Source: Dictyostelium firmibasis
Taxonomy: Eukaryota; Evosea; Eumycetozoa; Dictyosteliales; Dictyosteliaceae
Reading direction: 5' to 3'
Assembly (NCBI GenBank): GCA_036169595.1
Contig: CM069765.1
Span: 2,411,501 to 2,475,500 of the forward strand
DNA: 64,000 bases
Each line of letters begins with the position of its first letter. Positions within the stretch are counted from its first letter, which is position 1. The position numbers were made by a program, and so were the translations under genes. Below are positions 27,227 to 45,903 of the stretch, one piece after another. The notes below the pieces were generated by a model. That model did no database searches. It worked only from the letters and a program-made list of their open reading frames with translations, and was not told the DNA's origin.

Positions 27227-27422
27227 AATAATAATAATCTATCCAATTTTTTTTATAAAAAAAAAGATTTTATAAATTTAAATATAATAGTTTTATTAAC
27301 TAATTAATCCCAAATCTATATAGAATAAAAAAAAAATATACAATTTCGCTTTTTTATTATTGATGTCAATATTTTTTAAAATAAATATTTTTATTTTATT
27401 TTTTTTTTTTAAATGTTTAAAA

Positions 27423-27433
27423 TTTTTGGCGGG
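27423..27433. promoter_or_regulatory. E2F-type site upstream of the PMF1/Nnf1-like gene
   Basis: TTTTTGGCGGG matches the E2F/DP consensus (TTTGGCGGG) and stands out in AT-rich flanks, 86-96 bases before the start codon at 27519. The match is seen; function is inferred. Confidence 0.5.
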
Positions 27434-27518
27434 TTGTTTTTTTAGAAAAAAACAAAACATTAAAAAAATTTTTTTTTTTTGAAGGCACACGAAATAAAAG
27501 CAAAGAAATAAGTGACGA

Positions 27519-28417
27519 ATGAGTAATAATAATAATAATAATAGTATAATAAACGAAGAAACAGATAGAAATTCAAACAAATCTACAAAAACAAAAAAAA
27601 CCACCCTAAATGTTGATTACGATAAAGGTATATTAAATTTGGAAATTAGTGAAGGTGATATTTTAAAATGTATTTCAGGAGAGATTGAAGGAATCAGAAT
27701 GATAAAACTAAGAATGTTTCATGATTTAGTTATAGATAGGTCATTATCGGAATTACCTTTTCAGAAATTCTATGATTGCTATTCAACTTTAAATAATAAT
27801 AACTTAAATACAAAATCATTTTTATCATACCTTTATACAAATGTATTTCAAACCTTATCTGAAAGAATAAAAGTAGTTTATTATATCATTATCATCATTT
27901 GTTATTTATAGTTTATATATATATATCGTATGATATTAATACCCTACTATTTTATTTTATAAATACAGAGCGATTTTCAACTAATATGCCAAGAAAGACA
28001 AATTTCAATTAGGTTGAGTGAATTAGAAAGATTACTTCGTGAACAACCAACCCTGGCAAATGATAAAAGGGCACCCCCTCCAAGCACAATCAACCCCGAT
28101 GAACAAATAATGTCTCAAATTATAGATTTAAAGATGACAGAAAGAGAAAGACTATTAACCATTTACCAAAATGTATTATAAATCACTTATTTTTATTTTT
28201 ATTTTCACCAGTTTTATGTTCACCTCCACTATTTTTGATACTAATGTTACATTTATAAAAAACAATAATAATCTACAAGTTATTAAATGAAAATAAAAAG
28301 ATAAAGAGACAAGAAACAGATTTAGAGAAACAAAAAACAGTTTTAGTTGACCAAATTAATATAAAGATAGAAAATATAAAGAAATTGGTGGATCTTTCTG
28401 TCTCACTGGATTCATAA
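27519..28417 (+). CDS. Candidate PMF1/Nnf1 kinetochore protein (MIS12 complex)
   Basis: Three exons, 27519-27872, 27969-28172 and 28280-28417, in frame for 231 residues. Introns 1 and 2 start with the less usual GTAGTT and GTATTA. The segment with FHDLVIDRSLSELPFQKFYD, then CYSTL and SYLYTNVFQTLSERI, aligns by eye with the PMF1/Nnf1 core of human PMF1 (RVKLLDTMVDTFLQKL, FTDCY, KFIAQLQTSIREEI). NPDEQIMSQIIDLKMTERER followed by a basic coiled coil matches the C-terminal half. PMF1/Nnf1 belongs to the four-subunit MIS12 complex linking centromeric chromatin to NDC80, whose subunit NUF2 is also in this window. The identification rests on pattern alone, so an unrelated coiled-coil protein is possible. 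It ends about 140 bases from the convergent UTP6 gene. Confidence 0.7.
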
Positions 28418-28553
28418 TAAATAAATTCGCTCACCCCCTTGTAAATAGAAATAATTAAAATAATAATGGCTGGTTGATTTTTTTTTTATTGGTTTTTTTT
28501 ATTCATTTTGTTTTCTTTTTTTTATATTTATTATGTTTTTTAAGATCGTTTTA

Positions 28554-31067
<2,514 letters not shown>

Positions 31068-31276
31068 TTCTTTCTTTATTGAAAACAAAAATAAATCAAA
31101 TGCAGATTAAAAAAAAAAAAAAATTCTTTCGTTTTTTTCTTTCGTTATTTTTTATGAAAAAAAAAAAAAAAATAAAAAAAAAAAATAAAAAACTTTTTTT
31201 TTATGAATTAAAAAAAACCAAAACACCTTTTTTAAAAAAAAAGTTTTGGTTTCAAAAAGACAAATAACTAGTTAAT

Positions 31277-32833
31277 TTATTTGGATTCATCTTCATCTAT
31301 TGTACAAAAACCATTATTGTTATTATTGATGTTGTTATTACTTAAACTTCTTATTGCATTTAAACTGTTCAAATTATTATAAAGTAATTCAGTGATTGAG
31401 TTGGATCTGGTCGGATTATATGGGCCATTATTATTATTACTATTATTATTGTTATCTGATATGACCGAAAAATCTGTAAAGTTTGAAGAATGTTGATCAA
31501 TTAAACTAGGAGAAGGAATTTGATAATAAATGCCATCATCTTCATCATCTTCATCAGGGGAATAGTCAATTAAACTTCTTTCTTCACCATTATTACTACC
31601 TCCGCCGCTATTATTTTTATTGTTATTTTTGTTAATTCCATAGGATTTTCTTTTATCTAAATTAAATAAACCTAAGAATTTATAATAATATTTTGTACAA
31701 CTTTTTTTGAGATTCATTCTAAGTCTGTCGTTTACACCGAAACAAACCGCATTCATACAACCATGTAATGGTATAAAGAAATATGAAATCATTAAGATAT
31801 ACTTTAAATCCAACGATAGATACTTCAAAATTATCACCAATATAGACCATGACCAAATGAACCCGAATGAAAATAAAAAGAAAATTGATGTCCATATAAT
31901 ATTTGGTGTTTTTCCAATTCTTTTCTTTGAATTATTTCTTTTACTACTTTGTTGACTTGAATTTATATTTATATTACTAATACTATTATTTATTATACTA
32001 TTACCCATTGGGTTATTGTTATTACTATTATTAATTATATCATTATTTACTACAGTATTTTTAATGATTATATTTGAATAATTATCAATACTATGACTAT
32101 CATTGAAGTTTATATAGCTACCACTACCACCATTAATACCCAACGAGTAACCGAAATTCATTGCTTGTTTTTTGAATGTTTTGGTTAATAATACACAAAC
32201 GATAATATTATAAATCCATGTCAATATCAACGGTATAAAAAATAAAAGATGAGGAAAGATTGAGTCGTGGTGACAATCGATCTTGCTATAATTTCTCAAA
32301 CAAAATAATGACCCTATTAATAGTGCTGACAATCCATATGAAAATAAAAAGTATCTCTTTAAATTATCTTCAACTTTATCATTATTATATTTTATAACTA
32401 AAATTATTATTATTATTATTATTTAAAAGGATCACTTATTAGTATTTAATCGATAGATAATTTAATTTTATTTATTTCTATTATTTTTACCTTGAATTAA
32501 AGTATGAGCTATACAAACTTCCCAAAAAAATGAAGATAAAAAAAAATAATGTAGTAATGAATCGGGGAAATTACAAAAAAACGGGAAAGCATTTGTAATG
32601 ACATCAAAATATTTGGGTTTAATATGGGTTGCTATTAAGAAAATTATAGAGATGATAAAATCATTTATTGTCATAATAAAAATTAATTTAAGTTGAAATT
32701 CTCTTAATTCTTTATAGTAAATATAAATACAAAGAATGAATAAACATCCTACTAATGATAGTGATGATGAAATTGTAACCAGTATTGAATTTATATTATC
32801 TGTATCGTTTGGAATAAATATAATTGAGGACAT
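31277..32833 (-). CDS. cAMP receptor-like (crl) G-protein-coupled receptor
   Basis: Two exons, 32833-32491 and 32397-31277, join in phase to 487 residues. Exon 1 holds three hydrophobic helices, including LSLVGCLFILCIYIYYKELR, the REFQLKLIFIMTINDFI stretch, and FPFFCNFPDSLLHYFFLSSF followed by FWEVCIAHTLIQ. These are the motifs of the cAR/Crl family, class E GPCRs. Exon 2 holds four more helices, then a long cytosolic tail rich in Ser and Asn. The third cytosolic loop carries a large Asn/Ser-rich insert. Ligands of Crl proteins are largely unknown. I cannot say with confidence which crl paralog this is. The gene is divergent from bzpF with 3.8 kb between them. Confidence 0.88.
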
Positions 32834-34326
32834 TATTCCTTTATTGTTATGTTTTTTTTTTTTGTACTATTATTGTTTTTTTTATTATATAATACTAATG
32901 TTTTATAAAGACCGCAGGTGGAGAAAAATAAATAATTACTAGTAAAAAAAAAAAAAAAAAAAAAAAAATTTACTTATAATTGTGTATGTTATTAAATTTA
33001 TTCAAAAATATTTTTGATACCTTTTTTTTTTTTGTTTTTCTTGGGAACAAAAAAAAAAAAAATAAAAATAAAAATAAAATAAAATATTTAAAAAATAAAA
33101 TGAGAACAAAAAAAAAATATATAATAAATTAACTTAGTTTGGTAATGATAAAATAAAAGCAATATAAATTTATTTGTGTGGTTCCTGGAGAGAATTAAAA
33201 ATAATGTGTTCTCATTTTGTTTAAATTTGGTGATAAAATGTTTTTTTTTTTTCAAATATTCAAGTTGGAGGTATTAATGCAAAATATTAAGAAAATCCCA
33301 CTATTTGAATAAAAAAGAAAAAAAAAAAAAAAAACAAAAAAAAAAAAAAAAAAATTTTTAAAAAAAAAGAAAATAAAAAAAAAGTGTTAAAAATTTAAAA
33401 TTATTTTATTATGTATTGATATAGTAAAAACAAAAATTTAAAAAATCGATTCCATATCAATATTGGTTTTAAAAAAAAATCAAAATTAAAATGTTAAAAG
33501 TTAAACAACCACATTCCGATAAAATGAAATAAAAAAAGAATATCAAGAGAGGGTTATTTTAAAAAACATTTTATTTTAATTTTTATTTTTTTTAAAATAT
33601 CCTTGTAAGCTATAATTAATGAATTAAATTTTTTTTCTTTTTTCCCTTTTTTTTTCTCTTTTCTTTAGTTTTTTAATGATAAATATACTTATTATTAAAT
33701 AAATAAAAATAATAAAATAATAAAAAATAAAAATAAAAATAAATAAAATTAAATAAATAAAACAAAATAGGAAATAATAATAAATTAAAAATATTTATTA
33801 AATAAAAACTTAGAAAAAATCTGTAAATTAATTAAAAGAAATTTAGAAATTATAATAATTTTAAAATAGTTAGTATTTTTTTTTTTGTTTTTTTTTTTAG
33901 GTTATTTAAATAATTCAAATATAGTTTTTCAAATGTTTTTTTTTTTGATATTTTACAACTTTTCATCAACTTTGTTTATATCATTTTTCTATTTTTGTTT
34001 CTTTTTTGTATTTACTACAATTAAAATTGGGTTCACATTTTTAACGGTTACAAAAAATGTGAAACAATAGAAAGGAAATAAAGAAGAATTATCATATATT
34101 GCAACATTAATTGTTTTTTTTTTTTTTTTTTTTTTTTCTATATTCAATATTATTAATTCTTATATAAGAATAGTTATTTATTTTACTTTGTATCACCTCT
34201 TTTTAAAATTCATTCAAAAGGTAAGTGATAATTATAATATCACGACAATTGCCTTTTTATCTAAATAAACAAATAAATAAAAAAATAGAAAAAAAAAAAA
34301 AATTAAAAAAAGTGGTGGTTTATATA

Positions 34327-34378
34327 TGTGTGGTTGTGTGTGTGTGTGTGTGTGTTTGTGTGTGTGTGTTTGTGTGTG
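34327..34378. repeat. GT dinucleotide tract
   Basis: A run of TG repeats with two TTTG breaks, about 2.2 kb upstream of the bzpF start codon. Confidence 0.9.
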
Positions 34379-34883
34379 CTGAAATTTCCAGCCATTGTTA
34401 TTTTTCACCATATTTATATGAATGGGTATATTGTTTATTTATTTATTTATTTTTTTCCTAATTTTATCCTTATTTAATTCATTATTTTTTATAATAATCC
34501 CAATCCCCCATTTAAACTCAAAATTCTCATGTGGGTATTGTTTATTTTAATCTGTCGTTCTTAAAATACATGTATGTAGAATGATATTTAACTTTATATC
34601 ATCACCCATACCCAATTATATAAAACTCTTGTTATTTTAAAAAATCAAAAGAGTGTGGTGTCATTTATTTTTTTTTTATTTTGAAAAAAAATAAAAAAAA
34701 ACCAATTTCTTTTTGGTTTGAGAAATATTGTTATGGTTGTATTATATAAAATTGAAAGAGAAAATGTCGCAGATCAATCATATACACCCCCTCCTTTTAA
34801 AACTACTACCCAAATCCACCAAAACATCACCACAATTTAATCTAGTCAACAATGTCACAATGAAAGGTTGGACTCTCTAATAA

Positions 34884-34922
34884 ACACATGCACACACAAC
34901 ACACAGACACCCACAACACACA
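34884..34922. promoter_or_regulatory. CA-rich element, GBF-like
   Basis: A dense CACACA/ACACCCA cluster, similar to the CA-rich elements that the developmental factor GBF binds in D. discoideum promoters. Function is inferred from resemblance only. Confidence 0.35.
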
Positions 34923-35425
34923 ATTTTAAACACCACAATAACCATATATATATAGACACTGTGTCCCACACCAAATTTTAAAACAAATAATTTAAATTAT
35001 TTATTTAAAATAATAATAATAATAATTTATTTTTTAAAATTATTTTAAACCACACCATAATATTTTGTTTCACTTTCTATTTTATATAGAGGAAATAATA
35101 TAATCAAAAATTTTATACACATCCATAATAATTCATTGATAATTTATCTTTTATTTATTCAATTATTTAACTTGATAATTTTTAATTATTTTTATTAAAA
35201 AATTATTTATTTATTTTATTTTTTTTTAATTATTTTTTAAAATTATTTTTGTTTTTTTTTCCAACATCAAAAACACAAACAAAAAATCAAAATTTTTTTT
35301 TTAAAATTACAAATAATCATCAACAATTTGATTGCAAATAAAATAATAATTATTACATTTTTTTTATTTTTTCAGTTCTATTTCAAAAATCAATTTTACC
35401 AATATTAAACAACAAAAAAAAAAAA

Positions 35426-35514
<89 letters not shown>

Positions 35515-36591
35515 CAATAACAACAATAATTAACCTCAAATTAAAAAAATAACTTTAAGAAAAAAAAAAAAAAAAAAAAAAAAAATCAAAGGTAGTAATA
35601 TTATTTTAAAAAATACTATGGTTTTGTTTTTTTAATTTTTATTTATTATTTTATAATTTTTTTTTTTTTTTTTTTTTTTTTAATATCAAAAATTTTAAAA
35701 TATTATTTTCATTGTATTATTTGTTTAATATAAAAAGAATTATTTCTTTTAACTGCAAAATTTTTTTTATTTTTTAAAAAAAAATTTATTTATTTATTTA
35801 TTTTATTTTTAAAAAAAAAAAAAACCAACATCTATTACATTTGGTATGAAAATTTGGAAACCATTACAAATAATTAGTCATAGAGATTGAAATTTATTAC
35901 CTCTAGATAAAATAATATTTTATTTATTTTTATAATAATTTTAATATTTGTATTATTTTATAAATATTATATATCCAATATATATTTAAATTATTTAAAT
36001 TATTTCTATTCACTACCCATTTTGTTCTGAATCTCATTTTTTAAAATTCAATAATAATAGAGTAGTAGTAGTAAATTTTTATTATTTTGTTTTTGTTTTT
36101 AAAGACTTTTAATAGTAATATTAATATATATAAAATTGTAATTACTTTTTTGTTGTCCCTCATAAAAAAATACATACAATCAATAATAAAAAAAAAAAAA
36201 TTTTAAAATTATTTTTATTATTATTAAAAATACAACAAAAAAAAAAAAAAAATTAATAAATTAAAAAAATAAAAATAAACCAAATAGTAAATATTAATAT
36301 TTATTTTTTATTATTAAATTCTTAAATTCTTTTAGAAAATAATTGCCACCAAATATTTTTAATTTTACATTTAGTTCTTTTTCTCTTTTATTCAAATCGA
36401 ATTCCCCAAATCAAAATCAAAAAACTAAAAATAAAACTAAATAATAATAATCTAACCAAGATAAATAGTATTACGTATAATTAATATTTATAAATAATCT
36501 ACAATTATAATTATAATATACCATTAACAACACAACAACAATAATTAATAATATTATCACTCCCAATTAAATATTAATTTAAAAGTATAAA

Positions 36592-36807
36592 ATGAGTCTT
36601 ATTGAAGGTGACTCAATTTACAATTTATTCCAAAACCAAGATCTTGGTATCGATTTTGCATCAAGTATTGTTCCCGATAGTCCAAATAAATTTAAAAAGA
36701 ACATTAATAATAATAACAACAATAATAATAATAACGTTTTTAATAATTTTCAACAACAACAAATTCAACAAAACAAACAATCAAATGGTCTAATTTATAA
36801 CAATAAT

Positions 36808-36865
<58 letters not shown>

Positions 36866-36871
36866 TTAATA

Positions 36872-36931
<60 letters not shown>

Positions 36932-37491
36932 TTAATAATAATAATAACCCACAACATAATTCCTCACAACCACAAATTTTCATAAGTCATAACAATTCTA
37001 ATAGTAACCAACAAGAAGAGCAATTATTTTCGATTTATTTACAACCCGAAAAAGAAAACGAATTAAATGCTCACCATGATAATGTAAATAATAATAACCA
37101 CAATAATATAAATTTAAATCATTCACAACAACATCATTTACCACATAGTGGTCAACCACATAATAATCAATTTTATCAAATTAAAAACCCAATGGAAGAA
37201 ATTTACTCCTCCAATGGAATTGTTCCAAATCAAGAACAAAAAAAACTTGACTACACCAATGAACCAATTAAACAAAATCATTATAACATTGTACCTGAAT
37301 CAATATTTGATGTTCCATTTGGCGTGTCCTCACAATCAATGTTAAATGCTCAATCAAATAATAACAATAAGAATATTAATTTTAAACAACCAATTCAACC
37401 AAATCAATTAATTCCAATCCCTCCACATAATAATCAAAACAATAATATTTCGTTATCAAATAACAGTAACATTAATAATAATAATAACAAC

Positions 37492-37522
<31 letters not shown>

Positions 37523-38412
37523 GTAATAATAATAATAACAATAACAATAATAATAGTAATAATAATATAAGTAGTCAAATTAATAATTTAAATAATAATA
37601 TAAATAATCAAAATGGAAAGAAAAAAGAAGAAGATAAATCAATTAAAAAAAGAAAATTTATTAGTTCAACTCCTGTTAAAGGTGAAAATGGAACAACATT
37701 AATACCTACAACTGATGGAGGATTTAATATGGATGAGGAAAGACATCAAAAAAGACAAAGAAGATTAGTTAAAAATAGAGAAGCCGCTCAATTATTTAGA
37801 CAAAGACAAAAAGCCTACATTCAAGATCTCGAGAAAAAAGTTTCCGATTTAACTGGTACCAATAGTGAATTTAGAGCTCGTGTTGAATTATTAAACTCTG
37901 AGAATAAATTAATTCGTGAACAACTTTTATATCTTAGAAATTTTGTTACCCAAGCTGTCTCTTTCTCATTCCCTAAAGGTACACCAGGTAGTGGTGGTAG
38001 TAATGGCACAAACTCTCCATCAGGTGTTGCTGATCAATTTTTAAATAGTATCTTACCACCAGGTCTAAACTCACCACTTCCACAAGGAATACTTCCAGCC
38101 GGTATGAATTTACAAAACCCAATGATCATGAGTGCTATTGCTGAAGCTGCTTCAAAGAATTCAACCTTTAGACAAAATATTCAAGGAAATCTATTAGGTA
38201 CTCCAATTCCATCCCCTCAATCATCTTTAACAAGTAATTCTGGAAATAATAGTCCAAATAAACCTTTGAATAATAATAATAACATTAATCCATCTTCACC
38301 AAATAATAACAATCTCAATAATAATATTTCACCAAATTCTTCATCATCTCACCAAGTTCCCTACTTACCACAAAACACCCCTCCACAACAATCAACTCCA
38401 AACCAAAGATAA
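36592..38412 (+). CDS. bzpF: CREB-like basic-leucine-zipper transcription factor
   Basis: An intronless 606-residue frame. The N-terminal 340 residues are dominated by polyAsn/Gln tracts (about residues 72-122 and 298-345). A bZIP domain occupies about 384-450: a basic region with KNREAAQLFRQRQKAYI, where the NREAA-x4-R core matches the CREB/ATF type, then a heptad-leucine zipper. The C-terminal 150 residues are Pro/Ser/Asn-rich. The product is nuclear and should bind CRE-like sites as a dimer. From memory bzpF has been linked to spore maturation and stability; the symbol is my recollection of the sequence and location, so paralogs cannot be excluded. The stop lies 219 bases from the convergent mS35-like gene. 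Confidence 0.78.
36806..36951 (+). repeat. Coding AAT tract (polyAsn)
   Basis: A near-continuous AAT run inside bzpF encoding an Asn tract with rare Ile/Ser breaks. A second such block lies at about 37467-37569. AAT is in the sense strand, unlike the mixed orientation in introns. Confidence 0.9.
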
Positions 38413-38631
38413 AACTATTAAATAAATCATTAATACTTGTATAAATTCGAAGAAAAAAAAAAATAAAAAAAAAATATAGAAAAAAAATAATATATGCAAT
38501 TATATATTTAAATTAATGTTTATATTTATTATTTTTTATTTTTTATTTTTTATATTTTTTTTTTTTATTGTTTTTTTTTAAAAATTATTTTTTAAAATTA
38601 TTACTACTTTGTTTTGTTTTTTTGTTTTTTT

Positions 38632-42476
<3,845 letters not shown>

Positions 42477-42684
42477 TTTTTTTATTTATTTTTATTTATT
42501 TACACCAATTTAATGTAAATATATTTATAACACGCACACCCCAAACACAAATATTTTTATAGATTGAATAAATGTCGTTTTCCAACAATTTGTGTGTTGA
42601 GTGTAGAAAAAGAAATGTGATCAAATATGAAAAAAATTGAAAAATAAAAAAAAAGTGAATAAAAAAAAAATTTGAAAAAAAACG

Positions 42685-42715
<31 letters not shown>

Positions 42716-42945
42716 TTTTACACGAATTTCAATGTTATTTTTTTTTTTTTTGTTTTTTTTTTTTTTTTTTATTTTATTTTTTTTTTTTGTTTTTTATATT
42801 TTTTTTTTTTTTGTTATTTGTTATTTTTTTTTATTCTATTTTTCTACAGACTACCGTAATTAACTAAAGCTAGTGTTAACTGGTATTATATTGTCTTTCA
42901 TTTCCTTCATTATTATTAATTATTTTTTGGTTTTTTTAAATTTTT
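42477..42945. other. Intergenic region upstream of the mS35-like gene
   Basis: AT-rich, with long A and T runs and a CA-rich patch at 42531-42550 (CACGCACACCCCAAAC). It holds the promoter of the mS35-like gene and the 3' end of the next gene. Confidence 0.65.
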
Positions 42946-44059
42946 TTAAATTGAATGGAGTTGATTTTTTTCAATTAAATCAGAAATTGAGACTCTCTCT
43001 ATATCGTTTGATTTTGAGAAACATTCACTTTTTCTTTGTATTTCTTCAAGAATCTCATCACTGGTTACTGTTTTTATTATAATTTTATCCACATCAATAC
43101 CATATCTATCAGCCAATATATTACACACTTCCCTTGACAATGGTACATTTTTTAGTTGACGAGTTAAAATGGCATAAAGACAATGGGAATATCCCATGAA
43201 ATATTTACATAGATTCAATAAATTCTCTTCTCTGAAACAGTCAATATATGAGTAACCCTTTGTCTCACACAAATTGAAAATCAAAACTTTAATTTCTTTA
43301 GGATCTTTTTCATCTTTGAAAGATTTTTCAAAATTATTATATTCGTGGAGGGTATGTTCACTAAGGTAGTAATTTTTAAGAAATTCACTGTAAAGTTGGA
43401 ATGAATCATTATCATGTACATAATTGTGGTGTTGAATAGAATTTCTAAGTGGGGCACCAATTGAAATATTAGACAAATTAACTTTACTTAATCTTTTTTT
43501 CATGGAAAATATCTAAAATTAAATAGTTTTATCAGCAATTATGATGATGATTTTTACTATTCAGGTGAGGGTTAAATGATTAAATAAATAAATAAAAACT
43601 TACCCTCCAATATATGAGGTCGACTTCAACTAGACTTTCATAATCATAAAAACTTGTTTTTTCAAAAATTTGAGCATACAATGCTGACAGTGTAATAAAA
43701 TTTCTTTTAATGTTTATAACTGCATCGGAACTATTTGTGTTTACCTCCAATTTTATTTCTTTGTAAACATTACTCATTGAAATAATGATATCTTTGATAA
43801 TATTAATAAATGAAATATTTCTTTCCCTACTTTTTGAAGGAATTTTATCTCCTGGATTGGGTTTTGGATCACTATTGTTTGGTGAATTTGGTTCATTTGT
43901 TATTGATGATGTATTTTTATTTGAAGTTTTTTTATTAATTTGATTTTCATTATCAACTTTTACGTTAAAAATTCTATTTTCTACATTTTTAATCGTATCA
44001 AATGAATCATTATTATCGCTTAAGATTTTTTTAATAATTTCCTCGAAATTTTCAACCAT
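42946..44059 (-). CDS. Unknown protein, two exons
   Basis: Exons 44059-43604 and 43512-42946, in phase, give 340 residues. The N-terminal 110 residues are charged and Asn/Ser-rich. The rest is predicted mainly helical, with a segment of moderately conserved look (SYIDCFREENLLNLCKYFMG, then ADRYGIDVDKIIIKTVT). There is no signal peptide, transmembrane helix or recognisable catalytic motif. A short upstream exon may exist: an ATG at 44173 is followed by a good donor (GTAAGT at 44152), and an acceptor lies at 44087-44086. Its simplest join does not keep the frame, so it may be a leader intron with a short upstream reading frame. I do not recognise the family. Confidence 0.75.
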
Positions 44060-44798
44060 ATGGGTTTTTTTTTCTTCTTTGTTTGCTATTTTATTAATAT
44101 TTTTTATATTTTAATAAATTGAACTAAAGAATGTAAAATTATTTAAACTTACCCATAATTTTTTTTTGAACATAAAAGATTCTAAAAAGAGAGTCCATCT
44201 ATTGATAATTTGTTAAGAAAAAAAAAATGAAAAAGACTCCTTTTATATTGAAAAATTGTTTTGGTTTGGTAATTTTTTTTTTTTTTTGAATAAAAAATCC
44301 AACAAAAAAAATTTTTACATCTTCGATCTATATTTTTTCACATTAATTTTTACATCTTAAATCCAATTTTTTAAAAAAACTATGAATATCGAAAAAAAAT
44401 TAAAAACTCTCCCTTAAAAACAAAGAAAATGGCCCGTTAAAGATTTTTATGGCTTCAAGGGCTACATGGTTGTTGAATGTATTAAATGTTTGTTTTTTCT
44501 CTGGATTTTTTTTTTTTTAATTGAAAAAACTATAATTATTAGAATAAATAAATTATACTTTTAATGGTTTTCTAATTTTTTTTTAATTAAAATAATATGA
44601 CCAATCTTTTTATTTTCTTTTAAATTTTATTGAATTAAAAAAATATATAAAAAAATAAATAAAGAAAAAATAAAAAAAAAAATTAAATATTTTGTTTTTT
44701 TCAAATTTATTTTTTATAAATTTTTTTTTTTTTTTTTTTACAAAATAGATAGAGATCAATTTACATAAAAAGTAATGTTCTCTTTGATCCAAAATAAG

Positions 44799-44845
<47 letters not shown>

Positions 44846-44921
44846 GCCAAAACAGACCAATTTTACCAAACTATAAAATTTTTTTTTCTTTTTTTTTTTT
44901 TTTTTTTTTATTGAAAATAAA
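44060..44921. other. Divergent intergenic region
   Basis: AT-rich spacer shared by the unknown gene and the gene at 44922. It holds an E2F-like element at 44840-44852, a possible leader exon at 44153-44173 and a G+C-enriched patch near 44428-44480. Confidence 0.6.
44840..44852. promoter_or_regulatory. E2F-like site upstream of the gene at 44922
   Basis: TTTTGCGCCAAAA is a symmetrical match to the E2F/DP consensus, set between T runs 70-80 bases before the start codon at 44922. The match is seen; function is inferred. Confidence 0.45.
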
Positions 44922-45728
44922 ATGATAAAAAAATTTCTCTCATCATCAGCTTTGGTTAAACCCAACCAATATTATAAATTATTAAATGGTCAAATTAATA
45001 ATTGCCAAACCATCAAAATAAAACAAATTTTAAGTTTTCCACTACCAAAGAAAGAAAACTCAAACTTTCCAACAATCAAATTATCGCAAACTAGAATTTT
45101 AATGAATCCATATACACCTAACAATAAATTTAATTTCTCTACTGACAATAAAAATACATTTGACCCAATTTTAAAAAAATCTAATTCAATAATAGAAAAA
45201 GAAAATGAAAAATCTTTTAATTCTGGTTTGTTTTAAATAATAATAATAATTATTTTTTTTTTTTTTTTTTTTACCTATGATAAGACACAAAGATCCATCG
45301 GCGGTGTTAAATAATAATAATAATAATAATAATTAAAAAAAAAAAAAAAAAATGATAAAGAAAAACAGCTAACTAATAATTTATTAATTTTAGAACAACA
45401 ACCAAAAACTAATTATTTGAGTAATCCATTTTTTATTTCAATTGTTTTTTTTATAGCAATCTATCTTTTAAATAAAGATACAATTAAAAATATAAATGAA
45501 GCAAATTTAAAATTAAATAATGATGTTAAAGATTTAACTAATCAATTAAATGAATCCAATAAAGAAATTAAAGTATTAATAAATAAATTATACAAAACGA
45601 ATGAATTAATTATAGAGCAAAACAATCATCAAATTTCAACACAAGGAACCATTGGAATAATTTCAATAGCTTTTACATTTTTATCATTAATTTTTTTCAT
45701 TTACGACTTCAAAAAGAAATATATGTAG
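44922..45728 (+). CDS. Two-transmembrane coiled-coil protein, unknown
   Basis: Two exons, 44922-45225 and 45394-45728, join as TCT-G/AA in frame for 212 residues. The donor is GTTTGT, weaker than usual; without splicing the frame would stop at once (GGTTTGTTTTAA). The N-terminus (MIKKFLSSSALVKPNQYYKL) is basic and lacks acids, a possible mitochondrial targeting signal. Two hydrophobic helices (about residues 112-128 and 182-201) flank a coiled coil of about 50 residues, so both ends may face the same compartment. A mitochondrial inner-membrane or ER protein fits this layout; I do not recognise the family. The E2F-like site just upstream hints at cell-cycle-linked expression. Confidence 0.72.
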
Positions 45729-45903
45729 GATAATAATAATAAAAAAAAATAAACACACAAAAGATATTATAATATATGTTATTATACAATTTATTAATGA
45801 GATTTTGTTATATAATTGTTAAGAGGTGTTTTTTTTTTTTTTTAGTTTTTTTTAGTTTATTAAAACAGAGAGAGGTAGTGTACAAAAAGAAGTTTTAAAT
45901 CAT

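Larger units (their letters stand above)
32834..36591. other. Long (3.8 kb) divergent intergenic region between the GPCR gene and bzpF
   Basis: By far the largest spacer in the window. It is AT-rich throughout, but holds a GT tract (34327-34378), a CA-rich cluster with ACACCCA (34884-34922), and AAT/AAC runs (35427-35530) close to the bzpF end. No convincing reading frame, tRNA or snRNA is seen. It probably carries distal promoters, a long 5' leader, or introns of bzpF or the GPCR gene. Confidence 0.6.

Noticed and set aside
31068-31088. Start of UTP6 at a TTG codon upstream (31088)
   Set aside because: Non-ATG start with no support; the ATG at 31067 gives the expected N-terminus.
34225-34461. 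78-residue frame rich in Val, Cys and Lys
   Set aside because: It is a read-through of the GT tract and flanking A runs; no gene-like composition.
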